Shown: positions 8,047-17,532 of the stretch, piece after piece | Position numbering within the stretch: position 1 is the first letter of the stretch | How the letters are laid out: every line of letters begins with the position of its first letter | The notes under the pieces: model-generated | Told to the model about the DNA's origin: nothing | What the model saw: the letters and a program-made list of their open reading frames with translations, nothing else | Databases searched by the model: none | Assembly: GCF_000722685.1 (NCBI RefSeq) | Contig: NZ_JPFV01000013.1 | Span: 1 to 64,000, forward strand | Direction of reading: 5' to 3' | DNA length: 64,000 nucleotides | Origin: Streptococcus mitis | Lineage (GTDB): Bacteria > Bacillota > Bacilli > Lactobacillales > Streptococcaceae | Program-made: the position numbers and the translations under genes

Positions 8047-11000
8047 GTGCTGACTTCAGAAATTCCCAAAATTTCTCTAATTTCTGCTAGGGTCAGGCTG
8101 CCACGTGACTCTGTTCCGTCCAATACTTGTGACACCAAATGTTTCTTCTGTTCTTGTAGTTCCTGAATTTTTTCTTCGATAGTTCCTTTAGTTACCAAGC
8201 GATAGACCTCAACCGTTTCTTCCTGACCCATCCGATGGGCACGGCCAATGGCTTGCGCTTCCACCGCAGGATTCCACCAAAGGTCAACCAAGATCACTGT
8301 ATCTGCACCTGTCAGGTTCAGACCGACACCACCAGCCTTAAGAGAAATCAGAAAGGCATCTCTTTCCCCTTGATTAAAGGCCTTGGTCATGTCTTGTCTT
8401 TCCTTTGCTGGGGTTGAACCTGTGATTTTAAAGGATGTCAATCCCAAGTCTGGCAGTTCTTGTTCTATTTTCTCCAACATTCCCTTGAACTGCGAGAAAA
8501 TCAAGACACGGTGTCCGCCGTCTGCCACCTGTACTAGCAGGTCTCGGAGACTATCCAGCTTGCCACTGGCTCCCTGATAATCTTCTATAAAGAGGGCAGG
8601 GGTGTCACAGATTTGACGCAAGCGCATCAAACCAGACAAGATTTCCACTCGACTACGCTGAAATTCCTGATCTGACACCTGAGCTAAACGGTCTCGCATC
8701 TGTTGCAACTGGGCTAGGTAAATAGCCTTTTGCTGGTCTTCCAGTTCATTCTTATAAACCACTTCAATCAAATCTGGCAATTCAGTCAGAACTTCTTCTT
8801 TCTTACGCCTCATAACAAAAGGCTTGATAAACTGAGCTACGCGCTCGGCTGGCAATTTCATAAATTCTTTCTTACTTGGCAAGAGTCCTGGCATGACGAT
8901 TTGGAAAATAGACCACAACTCACCTAGATGGTTTTCAATAGGAGTTCCTGACAAGGCAAAGACCGACGGCACCACAAATTGTCTCAAGGTCTGGGCAATC
9001 TTAGTCTGGGCATTTTTCATGACCTGAGCCTCATCTAAGAAAAGGAAGTCAAAGGCCATCCCCTGATAAAAATCACTGTCCTGACGGAAGGTAGCATAGC
9101 TAGTCACATAGATTTGATGGCTTTCAGCAAGAATCTCTTCACGACTAGCTTTCAAGCCATGAACAACAGCTACAGCCAACTGTGGGGCAAACTTCTGAAA
9201 TTCATCTGCCCAGTTGTAAATCAAACCAGATGGAGCTAAAATCAAGACCCGACTTTCTTTTGTCACTTGACTGGTCAAAAAAGCAATGGTCTGCAGGGTT
9301 TTACCAAGTCCCATATCATCAGCTAAAATCCCACCAAAACCATAATGATGGAGCATTTGCAACCAGCCGATTCCCTTTTCCTGATAATCTCGTAAATCAG
9401 CCTTGACCTGAGTTGCTTGTCTAGGGAATTCCTCTGGATGCGTCAAGTCATGGGCCAGATTCTGGAATTCTTGTGAAAAAGAAACACGGTCTCGCCCTTC
9501 AAAGAGATGAGCTAAACTGTAGGCCAAGGATTTTCGAGCCTGCAAGGTCCCATCTTTTAATTCAAATTGTCCTAGTTCCTGTAGATTTTGGCGAATTTTC
9601 TTGGTTTCTTCATCGAAAAAGTAGACTTGATTGGACGAATCGATATAAAAATCTTGATTGGCAACCAAGGCCTGCATGGCTTGGTCAATTTCCTCTTGGG
9701 CTATATCTTGAAAATCAAACTGGATTTCCAAGAGACCTCCCTTGGAAGCAATCTGCACTTGAGGGCTTGCCAGACTATAAAGTTCTTCTAGCTTGTCTGA
9801 TAGGTCAACATTTCCGAGTTTTTCAAAGCCTGGAATGATTTCATGAAAGAAATGATAGACAGACTCCGCTTTTAAGGCCTGACGCCAAGATTGAAAGTCT
9901 GCTTCAAAGCCCGCAGCCAAACAGGCTTGGAAAATTCTTTCTTCTAAGTCAGCATCACTCGAAAATGGCAATTCTTCTAGCTCTTGTCGACTAGATACCT
10001 GTCTATCCCCATAATCAAACTGGATTTCTAAACGAATCCGATTATCCTCTTCCCTATCAAAGTAAAAAGAGGGCGTAAAGGTTTTGATTTGTAAGCGTTC
10101 TGGAGCTGAAACAGTCCCCATCTGGCCAAAAAGAGTCAGACAAGAAGCCAACTTATCTCGGTCACTGCTATCAAATTGCAGGAATTTCTTTCCATGCTGA
10201 TCCACAGGCAGCGCTTTGATTTCCTTGAGAAGACGCATCTGCTGGTCTGTTAGAAAATAAACCTGTCCTTTATGGAAAAGCACAGCTCCCTGATAAAAGA
10301 CATTGACCCTCGTACTCTCACTGATTTCCATTTCAAAATAATCCGAGTATTCTGTTACTGTAAAGGCAAATAGACTGGCATCAGCATGCAAATCCTGAAA
10401 AAGTAGGGTCTGATAGCTATCCACTTGGTGGTCAAATTGAAAATGAGGCAAGGTAATCAGTAAATTCACACCCTGCTCAAAAAAAGTCAGAGGGAAAAAG
10501 AGGTGCCGACCTTGGTTTTGGAAAAAGAGGTCTGGAACCTGTCCTTCCTCCATCAGTCCCCGCAAGAAAGTCAGAAGTTCTTGGCTGGCCTCATCAAAGG
10601 ATTCCCAAGAAAGAGACTCCTCATAAATCTTGCCAATCATATAAGACTTTCTTTGCTCGACAACTTTTAAAAAGAGTGGAATATCCCGAATGACATAGTA
10701 TTTTTGGTTATTGATTTGCCCGATTCTCAGGGTCCACAAGATATGATTAGTTCCTGCTTCCACTTGCCCCACAGCGGATAATTCATAGGCACGTTCTGAT
10801 TTTGGAGACAAGATTCGGTCCAAAAATTTGCCACCCAAGGTCACCTTGGTTTCAACGGCCTCTTTTTCTTCATGACCTTCTTCCAGACTCTGCAAGATTT
10901 CCTGACCACGCTCATCGTTTTTTAGAAAATGCTCCAGCGCTGCCAAATGCACACAGTAGCCCCTCTTTTGGAAAAAATCGCAGGCACAAAAAACCAAATC

Positions 11001-11141
11001 ATCCTCTAAACTATAGCGCAGTTCTTCTTCTGCAACGCGAGTGTAGAGCCGATTGTTCTTTTCCTTGATGATGTCAACCTTACCAGTTTCATAAAGGGCA
11101 ACGCCTTCGATACGGACTTTCCCCGGAATCAATTTAGCCAT
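8043..11141 (-). CDS. SNF2-family helicase with SWIM zinc finger
   Basis: A 1,032-residue ATP-driven DNA translocase. Residues about 45-75 contain a SWIM-type zinc finger (CACDFFQKRGYCVH, spacing CxC...CxH). A long middle region is of unknown role. The helicase core starts near residue 600. Walker A is DDMGLGKT, the DExx box is the variant DEAQ, SGTPIENHLGELWS is motif III, and QAIGRAHRMGQ is motif VI. The ribosome site is AAAGGTGAAAAT. SNF2 proteins of this kind in Firmicutes have no firm role. DNA repair or transcription remodelling is inferred from the family. It is monocistronic, with its own extended -10 promoter. Confidence 0.93.
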   Translation of the reverse strand: MAKLIPGKVRIEGVALYETGKVDIIKEKNNRLYTRVAEEELRYSLEDDLVFCACDFFQKRGYCVHLAALEHFLKNDERGQEILQSLEEGHEEKEAVETKVTLGGKFLDRILSPKSERAYELSAVGQVEAGTNHILWTLRIGQINNQKYYVIRDIPLFLKVVEQRKSYMIGKIYEESLSWESFDEASQELLTFLRGLMEEGQVPDLFFQNQGRHLFFPLTFFEQGVNLLITLPHFQFDHQVDSYQTLLFQDLHADASLFAFTVTEYSDYFEMEISESTRVNVFYQGAVLFHKGQVYFLTDQQMRLLKEIKALPVDQHGKKFLQFDSSDRDKLASCLTLFGQMGTVSAPERLQIKTFTPSFYFDREEDNRIRLEIQFDYGDRQVSSRQELEELPFSSDADLEERIFQACLAAGFEADFQSWRQALKAESVYHFFHEIIPGFEKLGNVDLSDKLEELYSLASPQVQIASKGGLLEIQFDFQDIAQEEIDQAMQALVANQDFYIDSSNQVYFFDEETKKIRQNLQELGQFELKDGTLQARKSLAYSLAHLFEGRDRVSFSQEFQNLAHDLTHPEEFPRQATQVKADLRDYQEKGIGWLQMLHHYGFGGILADDMGLGKTLQTIAFLTSQVTKESRVLILAPSGLIYNWADEFQKFAPQLAVAVVHGLKASREEILAESHQIYVTSYATFRQDSDFYQGMAFDFLFLDEAQVMKNAQTKIAQTLRQFVVPSVFALSGTPIENHLGELWSIFQIVMPGLLPSKKEFMKLPAERVAQFIKPFVMRRKKEEVLTELPDLIEVVYKNELEDQQKAIYLAQLQQMRDRLAQVSDQEFQRSRVEILSGLMRLRQICDTPALFIEDYQGASGKLDSLRDLLVQVADGGHRVLIFSQFKGMLEKIEQELPDLGLTSFKITGSTPAKERQDMTKAFNQGERDAFLISLKAGGVGLNLTGADTVILVDLWWNPAVEAQAIGRAHRMGQEETVEVYRLVTKGTIEEKIQELQEQKKHLVSQVLDGTESRGSLTLAEIREILGISEVST

Positions 11142-11166
11142 ATTTTCACCTTTACCTTATCTTTTT

Positions 11167-11175
11167 ATTATACCA
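11167..11175 (-). promoter_or_regulatory. extended -10 promoter of the SNF2 gene
   Basis: The minus strand reads TGGTATAAT, a full extended -10, about 25 bases before the start codon. No good -35 box is visible. Confidence 0.6.
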
Positions 11176-11194
11176 TATTTTCACCTATGAAAAT

Positions 11195-11227
11195 AGCCTT
11201 CTAGGGATACTTTTCTCCTAGAAGGCT
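11195..11227 (-). terminator. terminator after malY-like gene
   Basis: A perfect 11-bp stem (AGCCTTCTAGG with CCTAGAAGGCT) has an 11-base loop and T-rich flanks on both sides. It follows the minus-strand aminotransferase gene. Confidence 0.75.
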
Positions 11228-11233
11228 GGATTT

Positions 11234-12400
11234 TTAACGTTTGGCAAAAGTCGTCACAATTCGCTGACAAACTTCTTGCAGCAGGGATTTGGGCATGGCT
11301 ACATTGAGACGGGCATGGAGACTCCCTTCCTCTCCAAAATCCAAACCACGGTTGAGGATAACCTTAGCTTCATTTCTCAACAACTCTTGCAATCTTTCAT
11401 CAGTCAGGTCATAGGCTGAAAAATCAAGCCAAATCAAGTAGGTTCCTTGCGGTTTCATGACCTTGATTTTTGTCTCTTTTCCAAATAAATCCACCACATA
11501 ATTGATATGGTCTTCAAAGACTTGCTTGAGTTCCTCTAACCAATCCTTCCCATAGCGATAAGCAGCTTCTGTCGCCAAATAGCCCAAGCCTGAAATTTCA
11601 TGCTGATTATTGGCCAACTGGCGTTTCTGGTAAGCCAGTCTCAACTTAGGATTTTCAATGACTGCATAGGAATTTTTTGTCCCAGCGATGTTAAAGGTTT
11701 TAGTGGCACTGCTCAAGACGATCGCAAAATTTTTGAAGGCAGGATCAATGGTATTAAAAGACTGGTGTTTGTGACCAAAGAGGGCCAAATCTTGGTGAAT
11801 CTCATCCGAAACCAAGAAAACACCGTGTTTTTGGCAGAGTAAACCAATCTTTTCCAACACTTCTTTTTCCCAAACACGTCCACCAGGATTGTGAGGGTTG
11901 CAGAGGATATAGAGTTTGACATCCTCTTCTACCAAATCCTTCTCCAGTTTGTCAAAGTCAATCTCAAACAGACCATCCTTTTCCACCAAAGAATTAGTAA
12001 TCAATCTACGATTATTCAACTTGACACTGCGAGCAAAAGGCGGATAGACAGGTGTGTTAATCAGAACTGCTTCGCCTTCTTTTGTAAAGGCTTGAATAGC
12101 TGTTGAGATGGCTGGTACCACACCCTCGATAAAGACAAGAGCTTCTTTGTCAAAGTGATAGCCGTGTTGTGTCGCTTCCCACTTTTGAACTTCCTTAATC
12201 AACTCTTCACTGGCATAGGTATAGCCATAAACCAGTTGGTCTGCGTAAGTCTGCACAGCTTGGCGGATTTCAGGCAAAACAACAAAGTCCATGTCTGCTA
12301 TCCAAGCTGGTAGAACTTCACTATCCGTTTCAGCCTCTTTCCATTTGTAGGTATGGTGCCCTAAACGATTAGGCAGGCTTGTGAAATCATATTTTCCCAT
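11234..12400 (-). CDS. MalY/PatB-type PLP C-S lyase
   Basis: A 388-residue fold-type I PLP enzyme, family MalY/PatB, whose members cleave the C-S bond of cystathionine or cysteine to give pyruvate, ammonia and a thiol. The PLP lysine is in SSATKTFNIAGTKNS near residue 230, CNPHNPGGRVW near 170 is the cofactor-binding loop, and the last Arg (HARLNVAMP) binds the carboxylate. The frame extends 12 codons upstream, but the ATG at 12400 (MGKYDFTSLPNR) has GGAAGGAT in front and lies 4 bases after the metB-type stop. The two genes are therefore an operon for transsulfuration. Confidence 0.88.
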   Translation of the reverse strand: MGKYDFTSLPNRLGHHTYKWKEAETDSEVLPAWIADMDFVVLPEIRQAVQTYADQLVYGYTYASEELIKEVQKWEATQHGYHFDKEALVFIEGVVPAISTAIQAFTKEGEAVLINTPVYPPFARSVKLNNRRLITNSLVEKDGLFEIDFDKLEKDLVEEDVKLYILCNPHNPGGRVWEKEVLEKIGLLCQKHGVFLVSDEIHQDLALFGHKHQSFNTIDPAFKNFAIVLSSATKTFNIAGTKNSYAVIENPKLRLAYQKRQLANNQHEISGLGYLATEAAYRYGKDWLEELKQVFEDHINYVVDLFGKETKIKVMKPQGTYLIWLDFSAYDLTDERLQELLRNEAKVILNRGLDFGEEGSLHARLNVAMPKSLLQEVCQRIVTTFAKR

Positions 12401-12404
12401 AGTC

Positions 12405-13499
12405 TTATCCTTCCAAGGCTTGGCGCAAATCTGCAATCAAATCTCTAGCATCTTCAATTCCAATCGACAAGCGCAAGAGGTCATCTGTCAAACCATAAGA
12501 ATGGCGCACTTCTGCTGGAATATCAGCATGAGTTTGTGTCGTTGGATAAGTAATGAGACTTTCCACCCCACCCAAACTTTCTGCAAAAGAGAAGACCTTG
12601 AGACTGTTCAAGATATGTGGAATGCGTGTTTCATCCGCTACCTTAAAGGAAATCATACCCCCACGACCAGTGTAGAGAACTTCCTTGACTGCTGGAGAAT
12701 CCTTCAAAAATGCAACCACTTCTTGGGCATTGGCAGTTGAGCGCTCCATACGAAGAGATAAGGTCTTGAGACCACGAATCAATTGATAACTATCAAATGG
12801 AGACAAGACTGCCCCTGTCGTATTGAGATTGTAGAAAAGCTTCTCGTATAGTTCTAAACTATTGGTCACAACCACTCCAGCCAAGACATCATTGTGGCCT
12901 GCTAAATACTTGGTTGCTGAATGCAGAACGATATCTGCCCCATCTTCAATCGGACGTTGGTAGATAGGACTGTAGAAGGTATTGTCCACCACCACTTTGG
13001 CACCCTTAGCATGAGCCAATTTTGCTAGTTTTTCAATATCAAATTCCAACATCAAAGGATTGGTTGGCGTTTCGATATAGAGAACATCCACGTCCTTTTC
13101 TAACTCGGCAATCAACTCTTCTTCTGTATTGGCATAGGTAAAATGGAAACGACCTTCCTGCTCCACTTGGTTAAACCAGCGGAAAGAGCCACCGTAAAGG
13201 TCGCGAACTGCTAAAACCTTACTTCCTACTGGAAAGACGCTAAAGGCCAGTACAATAGCTGACATTCCTGAGCTAGTAGCTAGGGCATAGTCTGCTGACT
13301 CAATAGCTGCCAAGACTTCTTCCGCCTTACTGCGAGTTGGATTTTTGGTGCGCGTATAGTCAAATCCAGTAGATTGACCAAACTCTGGATGCTGATAGGT
13401 CGTTGAAAAATGAAGCGGTGTCACCAATGCACCTGTCGCTTCATCTGACTTAATACCCGCCTGGGCCAAAATTGTGTTAATGTGTAATTCCTTGCTCAT
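12405..13499 (-). CDS. Cys/Met metabolism PLP enzyme (cystathionine synthase/lyase family)
   Basis: A 364-residue member of the transsulfuration family (MetB/MetC). It has the marks YTRTKNPTR, SSGMSAIVLAF, ETPTNPLM and the PLP lysine motif HSATKYLAGHNDV near residue 195. The family catalyses gamma-synthase, beta-lyase or gamma-lyase chemistry, and these cannot be told apart by eye. Pairing with the MalY-type C-S lyase suggests this enzyme makes cystathionine and the partner cleaves it to homocysteine. The ATG at 13499 has GGAGGAATTGT before it. No T-box or SAM riboswitch is seen in the short leader. Confidence 0.88.
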   Translation of the reverse strand: MSKELHINTILAQAGIKSDEATGALVTPLHFSTTYQHPEFGQSTGFDYTRTKNPTRSKAEEVLAAIESADYALATSSGMSAIVLAFSVFPVGSKVLAVRDLYGGSFRWFNQVEQEGRFHFTYANTEEELIAELEKDVDVLYIETPTNPLMLEFDIEKLAKLAHAKGAKVVVDNTFYSPIYQRPIEDGADIVLHSATKYLAGHNDVLAGVVVTNSLELYEKLFYNLNTTGAVLSPFDSYQLIRGLKTLSLRMERSTANAQEVVAFLKDSPAVKEVLYTGRGGMISFKVADETRIPHILNSLKVFSFAESLGGVESLITYPTTQTHADIPAEVRHSYGLTDDLLRLSIGIEDARDLIADLRQALEG

Positions 13500-13525
13500 A
13501 CAATTCCTCCAAATCTATAGTAACT

Positions 13526-13534
13526 ATTGTACCA
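13526..13534 (-). promoter_or_regulatory. extended -10 promoter of the metB-malY pair
   Basis: The minus strand reads TGGTACAAT 26 bases before the start codon. No matching -35 is visible. A 17-base hairpin (TATAGTTT c AAACTATA, 13576-13592) lies upstream and may be an operator. Confidence 0.5.
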
Positions 13535-13594
13535 CTTATTTTCATCAACTCATTTTCTTCTTTTCAAGAGCTAGTTATAGTTTCAAACTATATA

Positions 13595-13628
13595 AAAAAC
13601 GACAGCTTCTTTCGAAACCATCGTTTTT
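13595..13628 (-). terminator. terminator of aliB
   Basis: AAAAACGA and TCGTTTTT close a stem that continues with wobble pairs to a GAAA loop. The minus strand ends in TTTTTT. Confidence 0.75.
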
Positions 13629-13640
13629 ATGGAAAAATTC

Positions 13641-15599
13641 TTATTTGACGTGTTTTGCCAATTCTTCTTGAGCTTTTTTATTAGATTCTTCTTTTTCTTT
13701 CAGCCATTTTTCTTTGGCTTTTTCATATTCGTCTTTTGTGACTGTCTTATCTTGTAATTTGAGGTATTTATATGATTCAACCCCTTTATTACCAGCCAAT
13801 GAATATGGTGTTGAGAAAGGAACAATTTTTCTCAATGTTGGTGTTCCGCCTAGTGAAACATTTGGAATTGCTAGAGAGCTATCCACCAACCAAGCTTGGG
13901 CATCAGCATATTTCTCATAACGTTTAGCTGGATCTTGCTCCTTATTTGCTTCTTCCAACATTTGAGTGTAGACATCCAATCCAACAGCCTTGGCCTTGTC
14001 ATTGGCTTCACCTGGCTCTAAACCTAGATTTTGCATCAAACCACCAGAATTAACATTAAAGACATCAAGATAAGTTGAAGGATCTTGATAATCTGCACTC
14101 CAACCACCGTTGTAAAGATCATAATCTTTCTGAGCAGCAGTTTGAGCCAGATAGCTTGTATTATCAAAGTCTTCAGTAGAGAGTTGGTGAACATCAATCA
14201 CAACATTATCTGAACCCAAGACAGATTCAATTGATTGTTTCATGGAATTAATTCCTTGAATCTCTGCCTTATTCGTCAAATCTACTGTTTTATCTAAGTG
14301 GATAGGGAATTGGACTCCTTTGGCTTGAAGTTCTTTCTTAGCTTCTGCAAATTTAGCCTTTGCTTTTTCTGGATTGTAGTATGGATCCTGGGCATCTGCA
14401 AAGTTGATTCCTTGCCATTCTTTACCATAATTCACCATCTTAGAAGCCACTACTTCACCAAAGTCTTTTCCGTTGATACTTACGAAGTTTGGAGGAACGA
14501 CGAGGTTACGCAAAATCTTAGTTGCCCCATCTTCTCCCTGAGATTGAGCCCCGTAAGCTGTACGATCATAGGCAAAGTTAATGGCTTGACGGAAGTTTTT
14601 ATTAAGAACCGCTTCCTGAGTCGATTTCTTTTCAGCATCACTTGTCTTGGAAGTGAATTTATAAGATTTTCTATCCAGGTTAAAGTTTAAGAAATAAGAT
14701 GTAGCATCTTGCATGCTATAAATGATATTGTCTTTATTCTTTTCTTTAATCCCTTCAAAACTTGAACTATTTGGATACAGACGGGCGTAGCTATAAGCCC
14801 CCTCCACAAAGTTACGAGCCAGTGCATCTTGGTCACTACCATCAAAATAAGCCAATTTCACATCATCTACAAAGACATTTTTAGCATCCCAGTAGTTAGG
14901 ATTTTTCTTGAATTCGATGACAGATTTTGAAACAAAGGATTTCATCAAGAAAGGTCCATTATACAAAATACTAGATGGGTCTACCTTGCCAAAATCATCC
15001 CCTTTTGATTTCAAGAAATCTGCATTGACTGGGAAGAGAATAGTTGATGTTGTTTTTGAGTTCCAGTAAGATTCTGGTCGTGTCAAGGTATATTGAACGG
15101 TTTGGTCATCAAGAGCCTTAACACCGACAGTTGAAAAGTCTGTTGTTTTACCAGTAATATAATCATCTAAACCAGCAACGGATTCTTGCACTAAGTACAA
15201 GGCTTCTGATTTTTTATCAGCCGCATATTTCAAACCAGTGACAAAATCTTGGGCAGTTACAGGAGCATATTCTTCTCCATCTGAAGTATACCACTTAATA
15301 TCCTTACGAAGTTTGTAAGTATAGGTCATACCGTCCTTAGAAACACTCCAATCCTCTGCCAAGGATGGGACATAATTTCCATATTGGTCATTTTCCATGA
15401 GCCCATCTACCAGATTGGTCACAATATCATTGGTCGTTGCACGGTTTTCTGCTAGATAGTTCAAACTAGATGGATCACTTGAATAAACGTAATTATATGT
15501 TTTTGACCCTGTGCTAGAATTTCCACACGCGCTCAATAAAATACCTGCACTTAACACGACACCTGCAAGTGCTGCATACTTGGCTTTAGACTTTTTCAT
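13641..15599 (-). CDS. aliB: oligopeptide-binding lipoprotein AliB
   Basis: A solute-binding lipoprotein of the AmiA/AliA/AliB group that captures peptides outside the cell for the Ami permease. The 652-residue length is as in pneumococcal AliB. The signal peptide ends in a lipobox LLSAC with the lipid-modified Cys at about residue 25. The SBP_bac_5 fold is shown by YKLRKDIKWYTSDGEEY (near 100), DFVTGLKYAADKKSEA and the C-terminal DYNGGWSADYQDPSTYLD-type block. No permease genes are adjacent, so it must use a permease encoded elsewhere. The ribosome site AGGAGGT and a near-consensus promoter indicate strong expression. Confidence 0.93.
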   Translation of the reverse strand: MKKSKAKYAALAGVVLSAGILLSACGNSSTGSKTYNYVYSSDPSSLNYLAENRATTNDIVTNLVDGLMENDQYGNYVPSLAEDWSVSKDGMTYTYKLRKDIKWYTSDGEEYAPVTAQDFVTGLKYAADKKSEALYLVQESVAGLDDYITGKTTDFSTVGVKALDDQTVQYTLTRPESYWNSKTTSTILFPVNADFLKSKGDDFGKVDPSSILYNGPFLMKSFVSKSVIEFKKNPNYWDAKNVFVDDVKLAYFDGSDQDALARNFVEGAYSYARLYPNSSSFEGIKEKNKDNIIYSMQDATSYFLNFNLDRKSYKFTSKTSDAEKKSTQEAVLNKNFRQAINFAYDRTAYGAQSQGEDGATKILRNLVVPPNFVSINGKDFGEVVASKMVNYGKEWQGINFADAQDPYYNPEKAKAKFAEAKKELQAKGVQFPIHLDKTVDLTNKAEIQGINSMKQSIESVLGSDNVVIDVHQLSTEDFDNTSYLAQTAAQKDYDLYNGGWSADYQDPSTYLDVFNVNSGGLMQNLGLEPGEANDKAKAVGLDVYTQMLEEANKEQDPAKRYEKYADAQAWLVDSSLAIPNVSLGGTPTLRKIVPFSTPYSLAGNKGVESYKYLKLQDKTVTKDEYEKAKEKWLKEKEESNKKAQEELAKHVK

Positions 15600-15631
15600 C
15601 TCCAGAACCTCCTGATTTAAATATTTGTCTT

Positions 15632-15660
15632 ATTATACAACTTGAGTTTTATTTAGTCAA
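15632..15660 (-). promoter_or_regulatory. promoter of aliB
   Basis: TTGACT (15655-15660) and TATAAT (15632-15637) on the minus strand are 17 bases apart, nearly consensus. Confidence 0.85.
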
Positions 15661-15732
15661 TAGTTTTTTAAGTAAAAATTAAGAAAAATTAAATTACTAT
15701 CTACAAACTTTAGTTATTATTCTACAAATTAA

Positions 15733-15790
15733 TAAAAAAGAGAATAATTTAAGCATTTCACGATAGAAATGTTCAAATTATCCCTTTTAT
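15733..15790 (-). terminator. terminator of the murJ-like gene
   Basis: A long imperfect inverted repeat (about 23 bp with a few mismatches, loop near CGATA) follows the stop codon at 15804 and ends in a T-rich stretch on the minus strand. Confidence 0.65.
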
Positions 15791-15803
15791 TTATAAATGT
15801 TTT

Positions 15804-17426
15804 TTAAGTTAACTTTAATTTGATTCGTAAGCGATCTGCTTGGACTTTTCCAATCACCTTATCCAATAAACGGGTACGAAGACTCAAGAATCCGTAAACT
15901 CCTCCTCCCATGGCACCGACAAGAGCTACATATAGGAAACTCCACAAACGTCCACTTGGTTGGAAGACAAATCCTAAAATCCACTGCAATGTCCCAACTA
16001 CTAGAAACATGAAAAGAGTTAACAAACTGATTAAAATGGTTCGCTTCAAAATCACCTTGCGCTTAACACCAGTTACTTGACAAATATCCCGATACATCAA
16101 GACATTAGGAATAATGAGACCGATTGTAGTGGAAATCAAAGGTCCGTAACTGTGGAAGAGAGCGATGGTTGGAAGTTGCAAGACTAGCTTGGCAATGGAA
16201 CCATAGATAAAATAGAGAACTGCCTTGCGATTGTGGAACATGGCCTGAAGCATTGGAGACAAGACCATGTACAAGCCTAAAATAGTAGACTGCAAAACTG
16301 CAAAGACAAACAAGCCCATAGCCAAACTATCTGGCTTGCCATAAAAGACTGTATAAAGAGGTTCCGCTACCATGACCACTCCAACTGTTGCTGGTAGCAG
16401 GAATAAGAAAAGCATGGTGATGCTGTCCTGAACCAGACGAGAAGCCGCCTTCAAGTCCCCCTTGACATAGTTTTCAGTCAAAAGCGGCAAACCGACACTC
16501 CCAATCGAAACCCCAACAGAAATCAAAATCATAGTAATTTTATTTGGATTGGCAGAAAAATAAGAAAACATGACAATTAAGTCTTCATTACTGTAGTTGC
16601 TAAACCACTTCATGCTATTGATAAAGGTATTTTGGTCTAAGATTTGGAAAAGCTGAATGGCAGACCCTGTCAGGATGAAAGGAATGGCTTCCTTAATGGT
16701 ATCGGACAAAAGACGCTTACTATTAATCTTATCCCTTGTTTCAAATACTCTTTTGAGTAACCCTTCTTGAGCAAGGAAATAAATCAAGACTGCAAAACTG
16801 GCTACCATGCCGACAAAGGCAGCAAAGGTGGATTGGGTGACTGCTGCTAGATAGTCTCCCGAACCAAGCTTCATAATGATAAAGGTTGCTAGAAGCATCC
16901 AGATAACCCGAATGACCTGCTCAGCGATTTGGCTCATGGCATAAGGTTTCAGGTTATTCATCCCTTGGAAGAAGCCTCGGATAACACTCATAGATGGGAA
17001 AATCAAGACCGCCCAAGCCAAGCTCTGCATGATTGAGATTAAGTCTTTGCCCACGCCAGATAAGTCTGCTAGCCAAGGAGCAAAGACATACAAGATTAAA
17101 GCAAAAACCAAACCTAGTCCTATCATAAAGCCTAAAAAGCTCCGAATCAGGGCAAAGCTATGCTCCTCTTCTCGCATGGTATTGTACTTGGCAACTTGCT
17201 TGGCCACCGCAACTGGAATCCCTGCTGTTGAAACCAGCAAGAACCAGGCATAGATATTGTAGCCCATGGTAAAGAGACCATTGGCCGTAGCTGCATAAGA
17301 CCCCATCCAGATGTACCATGGGATAATATAAATAGCCCCGAGTAGGCGACTGATAAAATTACTAGCCGTTAGCCAAGCAGTCCCCCGTAACATCTGGGCC
17401 TGCTGGTGATTGTTTTCGTGCGACAT
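15804..17426 (-). CDS. MurJ/YtgP-type lipid flippase (MATE-like)
   Basis: A 540-residue polytopic membrane protein with about 14 hydrophobic segments, of the MOP flippase superfamily. It begins with the amphipathic QAQMLRGTAWLTASNFISRLLG and contains FFQGMNNLKPYAMSQIAEQ near residue 150, typical of YtgP. Streptococcal YtgP proteins can replace E. coli MurJ, so lipid II translocation across the membrane is the likely job. It sits back to back with murE, supporting a wall role. The frame opens at 17441, but the ATG at 17426 has GAGGAAT at a proper distance and the upstream ATG has none. A polysaccharide flippase is the alternative. Confidence 0.88.
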   Translation of the reverse strand: MSHENNHQQAQMLRGTAWLTASNFISRLLGAIYIIPWYIWMGSYAATANGLFTMGYNIYAWFLLVSTAGIPVAVAKQVAKYNTMREEEHSFALIRSFLGFMIGLGLVFALILYVFAPWLADLSGVGKDLISIMQSLAWAVLIFPSMSVIRGFFQGMNNLKPYAMSQIAEQVIRVIWMLLATFIIMKLGSGDYLAAVTQSTFAAFVGMVASFAVLIYFLAQEGLLKRVFETRDKINSKRLLSDTIKEAIPFILTGSAIQLFQILDQNTFINSMKWFSNYSNEDLIVMFSYFSANPNKITMILISVGVSIGSVGLPLLTENYVKGDLKAASRLVQDSITMLFLFLLPATVGVVMVAEPLYTVFYGKPDSLAMGLFVFAVLQSTILGLYMVLSPMLQAMFHNRKAVLYFIYGSIAKLVLQLPTIALFHSYGPLISTTIGLIIPNVLMYRDICQVTGVKRKVILKRTILISLLTLFMFLVVGTLQWILGFVFQPSGRLWSFLYVALVGAMGGGVYGFLSLRTRLLDKVIGKVQADRLRIKLKLT

Positions 17427-17474
17427 AGATTCCTCATTCAATTTTGATAACTAGGAAAAAGTTCCTCATCTTCC

Positions 17475-17503
17475 ATTATAAACTTTTCCTTGTGACTTGT
17501 AAA
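17475..17503 (-). promoter_or_regulatory. promoter of the murJ-like gene
   Basis: Minus-strand TTTACA (17498-17503) and TATAAT (17475-17480) are 17 bases apart. Its -35 box shares five bases with the -35 box of the divergent murE promoter. Confidence 0.75.
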
Positions 17504-17525
17504 TTTGCGACTTTCGGTTTACAAT
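17497..17525 (+). promoter_or_regulatory. promoter of murE, probably leaderless
   Basis: TTGTAA (17497-17502) and TACAAT (17520-17525) are 17 bases apart. Only seven bases separate the -10 box from the ATG at 17533, so transcription should begin at or next to the start codon. Confidence 0.65.
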
Positions 17526-17532
17526 AGAAAGT

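Noticed and set aside
15670..15700. Possible CodY box upstream of aliB
   Set aside because: The A/T-rich stretch resembles AATTTTC...GAAAATT only with several mismatches and is upstream of the promoter.
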